Assembly (NCBI GenBank): GCA_013400975.1
Contig: WBMZ01009485.1
Span: 177,497 to 241,496, forward strand
Direction of reading: 5' to 3'
Length of the DNA stretch: 64,000 bases
Source: Atrichornis clamosus
Lineage: Eukaryota; Chordata; Aves; Passeriformes; Menuridae
A program made the position numbers and the translations under genes. Each line of letters begins with the position of its first letter. Within the stretch, counting starts at the first letter, position 1. Under the pieces are notes generated by a model. It worked only from the letters and a program-made list of their open reading frames with translations. It was not told the origin of the DNA and searched no databases. Below, piece by piece: positions 22,413-35,944 of this stretch.

Positions 22413-25400
22413 TAGGCATAGATAAGAGTTAGTGGATCTATGTCCTAATAATGCAGTCACCCTGGACCTATCACAAAACTGTATTTTATTTCCAGTTAAA
22501 AGTATTATGAATGTTTTTGTATCTCAGTAGTGCCCAGAAGTGACCAGGTATCCTCATGCGTCCTAAGAAACAGCCCTGTTGCACACTCTTGGCAGACTTT
22601 TACAGACATGTAGGTACTCTTGAATGTACTGGGGATTAAGTCTTTGAGAGAGGGGTTCGTGGGTCCTGGGTGGGAACTACCAGTCCTTCTACTGTTATTT
22701 CAGAACAGCTGGGTGCCTAAATTCAGTCATGTAACCTGAGACGAAAGCAAATAAATGACAAAGACAAAAGAGAGACGTGAATGGAGAAACATGGAACTTA
22801 TAATTATTTTTGTTACTAGGTGTCTTTCTGACCCTGTGTTTAGTTTTATTTAATAGGGACACATTCGTGCTCCCATAAATGAAGTTATGGGCAGTGCTGT
22901 TAAAACAATTTCTTTCCTTCTTGTAGCAGTTGTTTTTGTCATAAATATTCTTCCTCCTTAAGGATGACAGTTAAATATTTTGATATCCTTATCCTGGTGT
23001 TTTCTTAACAAGATTGCAAACAAACTTTCCATGTAAAATTTCATAAAGTTTAATTTTCTGTTTTCCTTTCTGTGAAGTCAAATATTCCTGCAAAACCAAA
23101 TTTGTGCTTCACGAAAAAATTCCAGCACCTCTCTAATGCCTTCCAGACTTTTGAGAGACCAATTCTCTGATGATTTCTCTGTTGCAGACCTGCTTTCAGC
23201 TCCTGCTTGGTGTTGATATCATTGTAGTGTAAACTGAGCAATGACTGTAATCAAAGTTTCATTGTTTTCCCCAGAACACAGCAGGTTGCTACGTGGGTGG
23301 CAGCAGGGCAAGGAGAGTCTGCAGGAATTATTTTTTTTGGGGTACTTATTGTTGTCAGCAAAGATTTAGCCTGGGGGCTGTATTGACAGAAAAAGAAGCT
23401 GAACACAATAAATTCAAGAATGAACTATATTTTCACAAGCTGCTCTCTGTTGGTCATAGAGAATTTCATGCTAAAATTCTGCTGTTATCAGATCACTAAG
23501 CTCAACAGCTTTTCTGCAGAAAGTCTTCTTTCAATTACAAATATGTTTCCCCTTACAGTAGTAAAGTTGAGTTCAATGTATTTACTGCTTTTGATGTCAT
23601 TTTAACTCTCAGAGACCTGGATAAATATATTATTTTTATAACTCAGAACTGAGCCACTTAGGATTCACAAGTCACAGAAGTAACGATATTTTGAACAGAT
23701 GAAGATTCACTGACAAAATAATACCCAGATACTTTACTTATTTAATGGCATGTGCAACTCTGCAGGGTTATTACTTTACCACTAACTTGCTACTGTTCTC
23801 CCTGCTAGTTTGAACTTCAGTTTTTTAAAATGTAAGCAGTACTATGACAGCCTACTACCTTTTAAGTGTTCCATGGTGCTGACAGAAATCTCCCAATTCC
23901 TACATAATGATGAGAATGTCTCCCAGATTTATGACTAATGACAGAGTGTTTACTTTATTCAGTATTGAGGATAAAGTTTTCACTCCATATTTCCAGTCTG
24001 TGAGAGCAATGCCTGCATTACATGTCAGGCGTGAAATACAAGTGAGTTCAATGGCCATGTTACACGTCTTAAGGTCTGGCTTTCATGGATGCTTTTCCAA
24101 CCATGCCTTGGCCCTGGCATATATAAACATTTAGAGTGTTTTGTGCTGCACGAGGAGAACTTTACTGCAGAGGCTGCATAGGCAGCCTGATTATAACAGT
24201 AAATTAGCTGGAGCTGGGGAATGTTCTTGGTCATGGACGTGTGACAGAATGTACTGTGAGACATTGAACAGTCCCTGGTGCACTTCCAGCCTGTCATTAA
24301 GAGTCTCCCAAAAGCTCCAGAGCACGGTCTGCAAGTTAAAGCAGTCCAGGGGCTATTCCCAGTACAGGATGTGTATGGAGCCGCTCTGCTTTGGAGGCTG
24401 GGAGGGTTTATTAAAGCCCATGCCAGTTGGCATCAGTGCCATTCAGGAATGTTCCTAGGCACATTTATCTCTAAGTGCAAACATTGCCAGAGGGTCTACT
24501 CAGCACACGTGGATTAACTACAAAGAGCATGAATAACAACTCTAGACCTTCTGTTCCTGATCCCAACTGTCCACCTCACCCAGGGCTCAGAGGAATCAGG
24601 CTTTCTGTCTTCATTGTCTCTTGTGGCAAGTTTCCTGTCCAGCTCCAAGACCCCTCTCAGTCCTCACCATGACTCCTCACAGTTGTGAAAATCATTCCAA
24701 AAGGATTGCTCACAGACACCAATGCACACAGGACCATCAAGCGCCCTGAACTATTGACATTCAGCACGAGGTGACATGGTACATACAAGGTGGGCTGGAT
24801 TTACAGCTTCCTATGTCAGCACCTGAGCATCAAAATGGGTGAAGTCTCAGTGGCAGCAAACCAAACTGAAGCCAAAGCAAGAAGCCTCTTTGGTGACCAA
24901 TGGTCTCAGTGTGAGTTGGTCAATGTTAGGCAACTGTCTGATGGCAGAACAGGAAATAGAAACATCTGTGTTGTCACAGGGACTGCAAAGTTCAACCAAT
25001 GTCAATAGTTCACACAAGAGCAAAAACCTTATTAAGGAAACTAGAAGCAGAAACTTCTGATTCATTCTGGCAATTAAATCTAATTTGTGAATCTACTATT
25101 ATCAATTATTTTTACACGCCAGTAGATTTCTCAGTTAAACATACCATAATTTCCCTCTTTACGTATTTTCTCCCTAATTATTTCTATAGACAGAAACTGC
25201 AACATATTTAAAAATTAAGTTAAAGCATGCATGCAGATGGCCAGACCTAGCCTGAGGTTAATCTTGCAAGGTAAAAGTGTGTGAAATTGTTCACAGCTGG
25301 AAGCAATGGAAGGGGAAAAGCAGGCGGCCTAAGCCAAAGTGGAGTTAAACCAATAAAACAATAATGGAGAATCTAGGAGGTAAAAGGTATGAAGTGAGTA

Positions 25401-25491
25401 TTAGGAACTCTTGTGAGTGAAAAATATCAAAATCCATTAAAATGAGGGTACTGGTTTACCAGCAGTCACTCGTGAAGGCCAACATTGTCAT

Positions 25492-25872
25492 ATGAGTGTT
25501 AAATCAGAAAAGCCAGGCACCATAGGAAAGAGCAACACAGCAGTGGGCTATTCACCAGGGAAGGGAAAGGGGAAAAACGTGGAACATAAGGTGGAGAAAG
25601 AGATGTTTGAGGAGTCCCTGTTGAGCAGGCATCTGATCCCTGCAATGAAGAAGGGAAATAGAGCTCTGATCTGCCCGTACCATGAGTGTCTGCCTGGTTG
25701 TAACATGGTGCCAGTCCTTGCACCACTGCTTTCCTTGGCACAGATTGAGGGATACCGTGGAGAATGTGAGGGGTGGACCAAACATCCCAACATCCAATGT
25801 CTGAAATGTACTGGGTGCAAGGACTGCCACACTTGGTTACTCAGAAATTCTGTGCAGAACTCAGTGCAATGA
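25492..25872 (+). other. 126-codon open frame, Cys-rich end, unknown
   Basis: One of the two longest open frames outside recognised transposons (the other is 47882-47499, minus). The predicted 126 residues start MSVKSEKPGTIGKSN, are Lys/Gly-rich in the first third (GKGKGKNVEHKVEKE), and have cysteines clustered later (CPYHECLPGC at about 62-71 and CLKCTGCKDC at about 103-112). No signal peptide or membrane segment is seen and I do not recognise a family. Overlapping minus-strand frames of 80-115 codons are also open, so the openness may reflect local base composition. It could be a chance frame, an unknown repeat or a relic. It is listed for checking and is not called as a gene. Confidence 0.15.
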
Positions 25873-27626
25873 GCCAAACTAAACTGTGGTGCCATTTTAT
25901 TAACATTGCTGGGGATAAAATTGGCCTGGTTTAGCAGATTGGGTATTTTAAAACACTTTTGATTTCCAGTGGGAACAGAAAATATGCAAAGAAAAGTAGG
26001 TTGTTGACCTAGGCCAAATAAAAGGCAAGGGAAAACCTAAATGATACATACTCCCTTCTGTTAAATAAGATTTTAGTTGCAGAGTATATACACGCTCCTT
26101 GATGCATCAAGAGCTGTTCAAGAATAGAAAACATACAAGTGCACTGAAGGGAAATCTCCAATTTGAGTTGTTTTTCTGCTGCAGGCAATGAGATCTGGAG
26201 CTGTGCCATATAATTCAGTGCACAAATACTAAACCTGAGGTATTAGCTCGTAGAAACAGAAGCTGGAAAAGACTCAGGCTTTGTAGATCTGTCTCAAAAC
26301 AAGTCGTTACCCATGTTAACAACCCCACACCTCAAACCAAACACAGCACCAAGGAAAACTGTCACACAGGATTCATATACATACTGAGGAAATTTCCCAT
26401 AAATTCACTAACGTATCTGCCATCTCCCTGTGGATGTGCCTGGCACCCTCAGGCATTCCAGCTGCCAGCAGACACTTGCCGCTCTGCACCAAAAGTCTAC
26501 CTGAAGGTGACCTCAACAGCTTTCTAGGCTCTACCAGCTTTAGGGACTCCATCTCCTTGGGAGCCTGAACTCTACACCACAGACAGACACATCCTGTTCT
26601 TTTTTTTTCATCAAGCAATAAACACTGAGTGACATCTAAACCAATCCCAGATAGCCAAGACATCGACATGGGAATTAGATCTTCCCTAAGACCTACAGGT
26701 GACTCAAGCTTTCTTGGAGAACCTACAGGATCCCAAAGGACACAGGAAGCCCATATTTAGGCAACTCAGTGGAACGTCGTTATGTGATCACCTACAATGT
26801 GGTCTTTTGGTTGGAACAGAGAAGACCAATGTGTTCTCAGCTGCTCTACAGATCTGTAAGACTTCAGACAAGGGGTTTTAATTTCTCATTTTTTACTTTG
26901 CAGTTTATAGAGAGTAATAAGAACTTCTCAAACTTTGCTGAAGAAGATGAGACAGAAGTTAAATCATTCATGTGAATGAAATTAAAGTTTTATGACATTT
27001 CTGTATATTACATCGACAAGGAGGTAACTGTTAGTCTTGAAACATTAAATATTTTTAGCTTTTTTATGTCCTATTTGGACACTAGTAACAATTCTCACAA
27101 TTGCCCTCCATTATTTTCCTGACTTGTAGCAATAAAATGTTCTAGATCTACTCTGGGAAAAAGAAACATAAAAGAAAAAAAAAATTAAATTAATGGTGAC
27201 AATCTCTCATTTATCTTCTGGACAACTTAGGGGTTTTTTTTGTTTTCTATTTTACAGTGATCCTTACACTATTTTCCACTATTGATCCATATTGATCCAT
27301 TCTGTTAAGTGGCTGAGTGTTGTATAAACACTTCCAAACAATCTCCAAGTTTCTTGTTAATGCATCTGTGATTTAGAGATCAAAACAGAGATAAAGGCAG
27401 TTGTAAAATGCATTTTTACTAACTTTTAAAATGGCTGATTCTTTGACTTTGGAAAAGCTCTGGACATTAGAGGTTTGATTTGGACTTTTTTTAGAAAATA
27501 AGCATTATGTATACCTGACCCAGTGACTAAGGCAAAAAAGATTAGCAAGAACTTCAGCTGCTCTCTGTGGGTTAGGTACTGTTAGTATTTGAAAAGTAAA
27601 GTATGTGCAAGGGACAGATCATTATT

Positions 27627-27825
27627 AGGAAAAAAGAAAAAATCTTTATTGTGAGAGTGGTGAGGCCCTGACACAGGTTGCCCAGAGAAGTGGATGCCCC
27701 ATTCCTGTCAGCGTTTAAGGCCAGTTCGGATGGGGCTCTGAGCAATCTGGTTTAACAGTGGAAGGTTGGAGCGAGATGATTCTTCAGTTCCCTCCCACCC
27801 CAAACCATTCTGTGAATCTATGATT
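27627..27825 (+). mobile_element. CR1 LINE 3' end, strongly truncated
   Basis: About 200 bp of plus-strand CR1, from the segment coding for the FFTVRV(V)..LPREV region (GAGAGTGGTGAGGCCCTGAC and the CAGGTTGCCCAGAGAAGTGG block) through the 3' UTR to a terminus reading TTCTGTGAATCTATGAT. It is truncated at its 5' side and dead. Confidence 0.93.
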
Positions 27826-30800
27826 ATGAAGTTTTGTGTCTATTTCTAAGGTATCCCTCACAAGAAAATATATTGTCATGTCATTGGCAATATCAACATC
27901 TCCCTGAAATAATTAATCTGCATTACCATAGAGACTAGAAATCATTTCAATGCCACGCTAGATCTGATTCCAATGATCAGCCATGGTTCAGAAACAATCT
28001 ACCTTGTCTTAGAATACTAATTCTTTTGAACCTATCAGCTGGCAAAAATTCTACCCAAAATCAGAACACCATGCCCAGAACACAGGTTGGCATTACAGAT
28101 TGGGCAATTTCTCCCAGCATATTCATGCTCATGTGTAGAAACAACCAATTAAATGTGAAGTGGCATTTTATAAACTGACATCATCACAACAAAGGAAAAA
28201 TATAGCTTAGATTTACCAATATTGAGCATAAAATAGAAGTCAAGCATTGAGATGGGAAGATAAATAGCAACAATGTAGTGGACTAAAGCAGAGAAAACAA
28301 AATATATTTACAAATGCTGAGAAGCTTCACATTACTTGTTAAGCATTAATATATGGTAAAGACATAAGAATATATGGTAAAGGCATAAAGAAACTAAGCT
28401 AAGCGGAAGGATTTCAAGGAAGTCTGAATGAATGGTTGAAAACCTTATCCAGTTAATGGGTCCTGACCTGTTTGCAAGAACAAAGTGTTTACAGAGGACA
28501 GTGAAGAGTACAACGGATGTGACATCTAAACCAAGATGAGACATTTATAATGGCATCCTAATCAGAAACGTACTGTAAATTTGATTGAGACTAACTAATG
28601 CAGAATTTTACTAAGAATTTCTGAATGTGACAGCAGTGGAGTGCAGCCACTCTGAAAGAAAGGAGTCTCCTCTGTGTTCATACGAGTGTGGCACAGTTTG
28701 TGTGTATGTGTTGTGTGTGAGCACACACGCCTCTGACTAAGGCTGTGCCTAATGAAACTCTAAATCCTCTGCCCCCTCACTCAAGGCTGCTGAAAGCCAG
28801 TGCCTCTCAGAACCAAGTGGAATGTGAATCCTTCCTCTAAATTACTGTAGCTGCAGAGATGCAGGTGCAGTTGGACAGGCATTTGTTACAGCTCAAGATA
28901 AAGGTAGGTTTTGGGATTGTCATCAAGACAGCTACTAATAAAAGGTATTGCCCCAGAAGACTAAAGTAAGTAAAAGCAGTACAGGAAACACTGGCTCAGG
29001 TCTAAGAGCAAGTCAGTGCAGTGTGGTGGTACAGACAAACATCATGTCTTGTCCTGCACCAGAACTAATTACTTCAGATACAGAGAGAGACTGATTAGTT
29101 TCTACAGCTTCCTGGCCTAAAGGTAGTGCTGGCATCTCTGCATCATTTTCCACTGTACGAAGGCAATGTCTCTAATGACTCCATGCTAGGTAAACAAACT
29201 CAAGCAAGGCTGTTCACATTAGGATATAACAGGAACTCTCATTAAGATTTACAGCCAGTAAAACAAATGCATCAAACTTGAGCCTGTCTGTATTTGTGGT
29301 GCTGCACCACATTGCTGTTCCAGCATGTCAGCCAGGATGGTTTGAGCTTCATTTCCCCAGCAGCAGCTCAGAGAGGCAGGCAGCAGCACCCCAGCACATC
29401 CGCGCTGTGCCAGCTGTGGCTGTGGCACTATGACACCTTATGTGAGCTGATCTCAAGCTTAAGAAAGAACAGCACAGAACTCAGGCTCTGTGGAGCCCCA
29501 GGCAGTGAGGGGCTGTAGTGTTTACCCATCTTGTTGGGTGTATTTTTAGTTTGTAAAGAAATCCAAGCTGCTATTCTCCTCCACTAGTACCTGGTGTAAC
29601 GGGCCAAGGACTTCTGCCTGTGCATACTCCCAAGAGTCACGACTTGCAGGACTTGGATCAAAACCTGAAATACACTCCAAACTAAAACTACTACAAGACA
29701 AATCCCACTTAGGAATTAGTCCCCTTCAAAAAAGATCTGAAACAAGTCGCTAATTCTCCTGGACATTAATAAACTATTCTCTTCTTTACTGAGACAGACT
29801 TGGCTTCCTGAAGAAAATCATTCCCCATCTGTCTTTGACTATTAGCTCATATAATGGATCTGACAGTAGATGGAATTTGTGCCTAGGAGAAGTGCTGACC
29901 CTTTCCTGAGAAATGAATAAATCTATCGTTTACCAAGCAAGACTCTATATAAAATAGAATGGCAGTCAGTAAAAAGGAGGTGGTCTCCTGGGAAGAAAAA
30001 TAGCTGCTTGTGATCCTGACAGTAGGAATACAGTTCAAGGAACAGTACTTTCATTTATTTAACTTATAACAAAGGGGAAATTTTACTATGGAAAACTGTT
30101 TTCTGAATTGATATTTATGTGCCTTGGCCTAATCCATTTGGAAAAAAGATTCTAAAATGGGCAATGGCCCAGATGTTCACTTTCATTGCAAAATTGGGCC
30201 GCACACAGTTGCAGAACAAGTATGACTTGCTTCACTTCCCATTATGCCGTGGACCTATTTGTAATTATTTCCATGACTTGCTCTGAATTTTCACCAGTTC
30301 TAATGCTCATCATACTGCAGCACTAGAGCTGACAAGGGCTCAGTACTGAATATTAAACAGCCCAGATATTAAACAATTCTGCCTTGGCTTTGCTCTACTT
30401 TCTCTGCTTTGTCTAAGGTTTTCCAGATCAACACAAACTGTTTGAACACATAGATGTTCTCAATTTCTGAGATGAAGAGACAATCATCAAACAAAATTGA
30501 GCTTAAGCCAGCTGGGGCCATGCTAACAACGCTCTCAGTTGCAAGAGGGTTTAAATAAGCTGAAAGTTTTGTCTGGTAACATTCAAATTTATTTCAAGCA
30601 GGAGTGAATAGTATTGCATTTGAATCAACCTGTTGATAATCATTCCTCTGTGCTTTGATTTACAAGAAAAACAAATGAAATTTTGCTGTTCTGAGGTATG
30701 ATTATAATTTCTCACATATGTCTCAGATGGATTACCACTTAATTATATAAGCACAGTTCCTTTTGGCTAATACACCCTTGCTGTGTCTTTTCTTTGTCTG

Positions 30801-30904
30801 CATTCCCATAATATAAGGGAAGGTAAATTAGACCAGAGCTTCACTCTGTGAAAATCAGAAAAATGAGAGGAAGAATAATTATCTCTCTTTCTGTATGGAT
30901 ATAC
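27826..30904. other. Unclassified non-coding stretch
   Basis: No gene or transposon was recognised. It includes a 21-bp near-exact tandem duplication (28348-28389) and a short GT-rich segment with complementary GTGTGTG/CACACAC arms (about 28710-28730). A slightly GC-richer part near 29280-29520 has an open frame of 74 codons without known motifs. Confidence 0.55.
28348..28389. repeat. 21-bp tandem duplication
   Basis: Two adjacent copies of a unit starting AATATATGGTAAAG, differing at one or two positions. Confidence 0.88.
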
Positions 30905-31719
30905 ATATAGCACAGCTGTGTGATGCAGTCAGCACTCTGGAGGAAAGGGATGCCATCCAGAGGAACCTTGACACACTTGAAAGGTGGGGCTGTAAGAACC
31001 TTCATGAGGTTCAAGAAGGCCAAGGGCAAGGTCCTGCAGCTAGGTCGGGACAACCCCAAGCACAAACACAGGCTGGGAGGAGATAGATTGAGAACAGCCC
31101 TGAGGAGAAGGTCTTGGGGATGTTGGTGGATGAAAAACTCAAAATGACCCAGCAATGTGCTCTCGCAGCCCAGAAAGACAAACATGTCCTGGGCTGCAGC
31201 AAAAGCAGCATGGGCAACAGGGCAAGGGAGGTGATTCTGCCCCTCTGCTCTTGTGAGACCCCACGTGGGTTCTGGGGCCCCCAATATAAGAAGGACCTGG
31301 ACCTATTGGCACACCTTTGCTGTAAAGACAGACTGAGAGTTGGGGCTGTTCAGCGTGAAGAAGAAAAGGCTCCAAGGAGGACTTAGAGCACCTTCCAGTA
31401 CCTAAAAGGGCTACAAGCGAGCTGGAGAGGGACTTTTGACAAGGGCGTGGAGTGATAGAACAAGGACAGATGGCTTTTAACTGAAAAAGGGAGGTTTAGA
31501 ATAGATGTTAGAAGGAAATTCTTTACTGTGAGGGTGGTGTGGCACTGGAACAGGTCACCCAGAGAAGCTGGGAATGCCCCACCCCTTGGAAGTGTTCAAG
31601 TCCAGGTAGGGTGAGCCTCTGAGAAAACTGGTCTAGTGGAAGGTGTTCCATGGCAGGGTGGTTGGAACAAGATGATCTTTAAGGTCCCTTCCAACCCACA
31701 TCATTCTGTGATTCTGTGA
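30905..31719 (+). mobile_element. CR1 LINE, about 0.8 kb, ORF2 C-terminal half
   Basis: Plus-strand CR1 beginning just after the reverse transcriptase catalytic region. Recognisable blocks are AIQRNLDTLERWG, QLGRDNPKHKHRLGGD (frameshifted register), LGMLVDEKLKMTQQCALAAQ (quoted across 20 residues), then the VILPLCS block, the KKDLDLL block and the 3' UTR ending ATTCTGTGATTCTGTGA. Several frameshifts and stops split it into frames of 63-90 codons, so it is inactive. It is 5'-truncated and has a well-preserved 3' terminus. Confidence 0.95.
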
Positions 31720-34700
31720 CCTATTGTTCAATATTCAGATTTCGTATTAGCAATTATGATCCCATCCAGCTTTATTTCATCCTGTTCTTTAATCTAGAAT
31801 TTCGACTAAAACTACTGGTTTCACCAAGAGCTCTTCAGTGCCCATGTAAAGAGTAGAGATAATTTTAGAAATGAGCTAACTCTCTTCACATTATGCACAG
31901 TGCATTGAAACTTTGTGTCATCCCAAACTGTTAAAAAATTCAGCCCATTTCTGAGAATCCTCTTGATTTGCATTTGCTGTCCCAAGACATGCAGGCTAAT
32001 AATTGAAAAACTAAAGCAGTATAGCATTTTTCTTTAGCAAACTCCAATACTGATAAAAGGACAGTTCTTTCTCCAACCAATACAGAGCAATCCCATATCT
32101 GGTGCAACTCATCTAAGTTCTTGACAGCTGCTCCCGCCATAATTTGGTTTTTCTGAATTGTTCTTTAGTCAGAGAAAATTACACTCTAAGTTTCACCATT
32201 TCCAGTAACGTTTACCAATCAGCAGATTGTCAGAATACTCAGGGTTGATTTTCTGGTGGGGTAGAAAGTGGTTCATAGACATAAGCATCTTGCTGTAGCC
32301 CAAAGAGGAAAGACAGAGGTTGGAGCTATATGAAATCAACTACCCAAAAGAAGGGAGAGAAGCACGGTGTGAAGTTTAGGATTGTGTTTCTTTTGATCTC
32401 TGTTTAGAGTGTCTTACTGTCTAATGCTGTATGACAGCCCAGATGGAGAAGCTAAAACTGGCCTGATTCCACCCTTGTGATGTATGTGAAACTCAGGTAA
32501 GTTCACAGTGTGTTGACTATAGAAGAGGTATCAAAGAAATTATCCCAATAGTTCGTCAGGCAAGGAGGAGGAGAGGAGCAGAACTGCTACTTTCCTCTGT
32601 TCCCTGAGGCATCCTCTAGTGTGGTAGCCCTTCAGACAGAAGTCTGGAGTGATAAACAGTACAGTTGCTCTGTCAGTGTTTTATTTCCTTTTTTTAAGAT
32701 TACAGAACAGAGCACAGGTTAGAGAGAGGAGGACAAGTACAGAACTAGTAGGAAACTGAATGAGACATGACAGTTAGGGTGCACACTAGATGTAAACGCA
32801 CAAAGCCCATTCTCACTTGGTTCCATTTAGGAACACTTTGTCTGAATTGCTTTAGAAACTCTGGTATTTCTCAGAGCTGCTTCAGCTATACTGAGTCCAC
32901 CCTTGGAAGGTCTGCACAACGTAAGAAGTTAAAATAGGTAACACTCCCTTGTGGTTTCCATTTTAAATGTTCATAATTCTGTGACTTCCAACTATTTCTG
33001 AAAATACTTGAGGTTACTTACATCCCTAAATAGCCTGAACTAAATGGACATAGCCTTATTGCCATCTCCTGTAAATGGGTAGTTGGAATGTGTGAAAAGT
33101 TGTCTCCAGAATCACTAGTGTAGGTACGTCTTGTTTGGGGAACTTAATAAAATTTTCCTGCCGCAGTTCTGTCCATTCCAGATACCTTTCTTTTAACACT
33201 CAGCAATGCTGGAGTTTGTACAGGAAGAAATGAATGGATGAATGCTGCTGACTAGAGATCTCCCCTCTTTTCCTCCCCTTGCATGGGGAACTTCTGTGAC
33301 ACTGAATCGTTACAGGGGATTCTCTGTTGTCTACTATGGAGTTTTATCAAGGATAGTTTGCAGTCAATGTCCTATCTAGCAACTTTTGTATGTTCCTGGT
33401 TAGGTCATTAATGGCTGAAAGATCCTTTGAGGTTCAGTCCCACAATATTGTTTGGGTATAGGAATAGACATCCATGTCATCTTTTTGTCAAGCCTCCATT
33501 TTTTCAAGGTTTTCTTTTCAAAAACCTTAACATTTCATTTATTCATATTTTCTCCAATTTCTGCTATTGTTCCTATTAAAAAAGAAAAAAACACTACTGC
33601 AATGCAAATCCTTGTAAGATTTCAGCTTGAAAACATTTGTGTGAGAACCCCAGTGAACATCAGCAGGTCTGTGGAAAAGGGTATGGACTATCACAGGTGG
33701 GCAAGGCATCATCATCTCCCTTGTCACAGGTTAACAGGCATTGATCATGATCAGGGATGGTAAACTCATTCCCTCAGTGTCTAGGAGAATAGCTGAGAGA
33801 TCCAGATACTGAGCCGAGTTGCTAAGAAACCTAAAGAATTTTAAAGTATGCAAGGTTACAAGGCTAATCTAAAGTTAGACTAATACTGTGTAGCATCCCC
33901 ATGGCAACCAGGAGTGAACGGCATGTGAGGTGAAAGCAGAGGGGAAGACAAAATAATAATCAGCAATAAATAAACGTTGACAGGGCTTAGTGCAATTATG
34001 TTGTCAATGAGTTAAAGAATGCTGCTGCCCTGCTGGAGTTCAGCTTGTCTACTGGTGAGAGACCTTCTCCTTGCTGGTCCAGAGGAAATGGTGGATGGCA
34101 CCTTTAAAGTACAGCTAGGCTGGCCAGCTCTGAAAGGGCCAAACTGAGAACAGGAGGTGACCTGAACACATGCCATGTAACAAAACACTCCCCTTTATTA
34201 TTTAATAAACAGAAACAAATTTCCATATCAGATCTAATAATTGTGCCCCTCCTCCCTTTAAAGTTCCTGCAGTCCATTGTGTCCTGCTGTGTTATTTCCT
34301 CTAAAGCATAGTTTGCATAGTTTTGCCAGTACTCATACTATTTTAAGTATGTGAACTACATCTAAAGCAAAACCTGGGTATAGAAGTCAATTTGAAAAAT
34401 CAACTTTTTCTGGTTATTGCCCTACAGCCCTGGATTTTATCTGTTCATCTTCACGCTCCTATATAACCAAGGGACAAGGCTCCTGGATAAGGAGATGTTG
34501 TCTCAATACCCTACAGACCAGGGGTTCAGTGACTTCAAACTTCATAGCTACCACCACAGTCCAGCAGCAGAGCTCACATTTTCTAGCCTCAGCCTTGTGA
34601 TTCAGCCACGAGTCAGTACGTTTCCTGACATGCTGAAAGTCATGAGCAAAACTCTTCTGAGTGGTCAATAAAAAAAAATCAGCAATGCCCTACTCCTGAG

Positions 34701-35416
34701 GTTCACTCAGGCAGAAAGGTCTGATTTTTGGGTCTTAGAACTCAAGTTTATTTATATTTTTGTTGTACTGAATGGTAAATTAAAGCATTTTTGAACAGAC
34801 TCCTCACACCTAGAAAACAATTGCCCTGAGACTTCATCTGAAATCTTCCTGGTTCTCTTCAGAAAGTAATGTTGATAAATCATTCGAGGATAGCACCATG
34901 CACTGCAAAATACTGAGTTGTTGAATATTACTCACCCAGCCATCATCAGTCATATGCTTCTCAAATTTGTTTTTAAGCAAAGAGTAAACTGACTAGTTGA
35001 CCCTCCCAGCTGACAAACATGGATGTTGTTATGTGCATGAAGTTCATTAATTTTCTTTGGGTCAAACCAGGTAATGCTGCCTTGTGTTTCACAGCTGAGT
35101 GCCACTACAAAGTGGAGATCTGAGCTCACACCCCACTGGCACAGGCCCTACAAGGAAATGCTTTCTGTTCATCCTACCTCAGCTGTGGTGCTGAGTAAAT
35201 TAAATCCTTGTTTTCTCTGCATTTCTGCTCAGCATTACAAAGGCAAGCAAAACAGGTACTATGCAATCACCACCTGCTCTGAAATGAATGAAATGCAGGT
35301 TGTGAGAGTTATGGGTACCCCTGAGCATCTGAGGCATTGAGACTCCTATTTTCTGCTTGGGAAAACAAGGGTTCCATACAAATAAGCAAAACAAAAGACC
35401 CTTTCCAAGCACCTGT
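31720..35416. other. AT-rich non-coding stretch
   Basis: No gene or repeat was recognised. The open frames (up to 103 codons at 33452-33763) lack motifs and overlap one another on both strands. Confidence 0.55.
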
Positions 35417-35944
35417 TGCCTTGTCAGGTTAAAAAGCAGAAGCTGAGGTGAAGTTAAGAGGGTAGGGAAAAAGCAAAAATCTTTTTTTGGATTCTGAGCA
35501 AGCTGCAGTTGTGGAGGGGGGAAAGCCCTTCCCCCACGGCCCATACAAAAGGCCCAACATACAAACAGTTGGTAAATGAGAGTAAGAGAGTGAGAGTATG
35601 AGTATGTGTCCCTCGCAACAAGCTCTATATATTAGGGTTCAGCAAATTAACATAGTTTACAATGATCCTCCAATTAAGGGATAAAATTAATGGGAACATC
35701 TCCTCGCGGCAGCTTTCTATTGGAGTTCTCTGTTCTTTCTAAACTTTCGTCTTTCAGTCGTCACAGAGTGATAGCACGTTCTCAACTCTGGAATGCTAAG
35801 GCAATAAATGGTCCTGTTTTGTCTGGGATATAGGGTANGTCCTGTCTGGGATATAGGGTACTATTGACTATGGCTTACAGTGGAAAGTTACAGGAATTCT
35901 AACATACAAAACTAGAAAAAGAAAAAAAATCCCTTGGCATCACA
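35417..35944. mobile_element. Probable solo LTR, orientation unresolved
   Basis: A 528-bp segment begins TGCCTTGTCAGG and ends GGCATCACA, with the TG...CA termini of a retroviral LTR. It is bounded by the direct repeat CCTGT (35412-35416 and 35945-35949), within a longer 10-bp match CACCTGTTGC at both junctions. A TATA-like box (TATATATT, 35626-35633) and a plus-strand poly(A) signal (AATAAA, 35803-35808) fit plus orientation. The TATA-like box is nearly symmetric and would also serve minus orientation. A CG-containing block near 35700-35765 is unusual for the region. No gag, pol or env is present. A 5-bp duplication would suggest ERVL class, but the longer repeat leaves the exact ends uncertain. 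Confidence 0.55.
35811..35860. repeat. Tandem duplication around a single N
   Basis: Two copies of a unit starting GTCCTG and ending GTCTGGGATATAGGGTA (the first has an extra TTTTG) flank a single undetermined base at 35838. Either the LTR has a short internal duplication or the assembler joined overlapping ends wrongly. Confidence 0.85.

Larger units (their letters stand above)
19641..27626. other. Long non-coding stretch with a MIR relic
   Basis: About 8 kb without a supported gene. Contents that can be pointed to are a MIR-like SINE relic (22021-22130), a palindromic 25-bp tandem duplication (22331-22412), a 126-codon frame of unknown meaning (25492-25872), and an exact 10-bp duplication ATTGATCCAT (27281-27300). 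The rest is mixed AT-rich unique sequence. Confidence 0.55.

Noticed and set aside
28698..28730. A GT-rich patch with GTGTGTG and CACACAC arms.
   Set aside because: It is a low-complexity sequence in which such pairing is expected by chance.
30841..31284. A 147-codon minus-strand frame.
   Set aside because: It is the antisense of a plus-strand CR1 copy.
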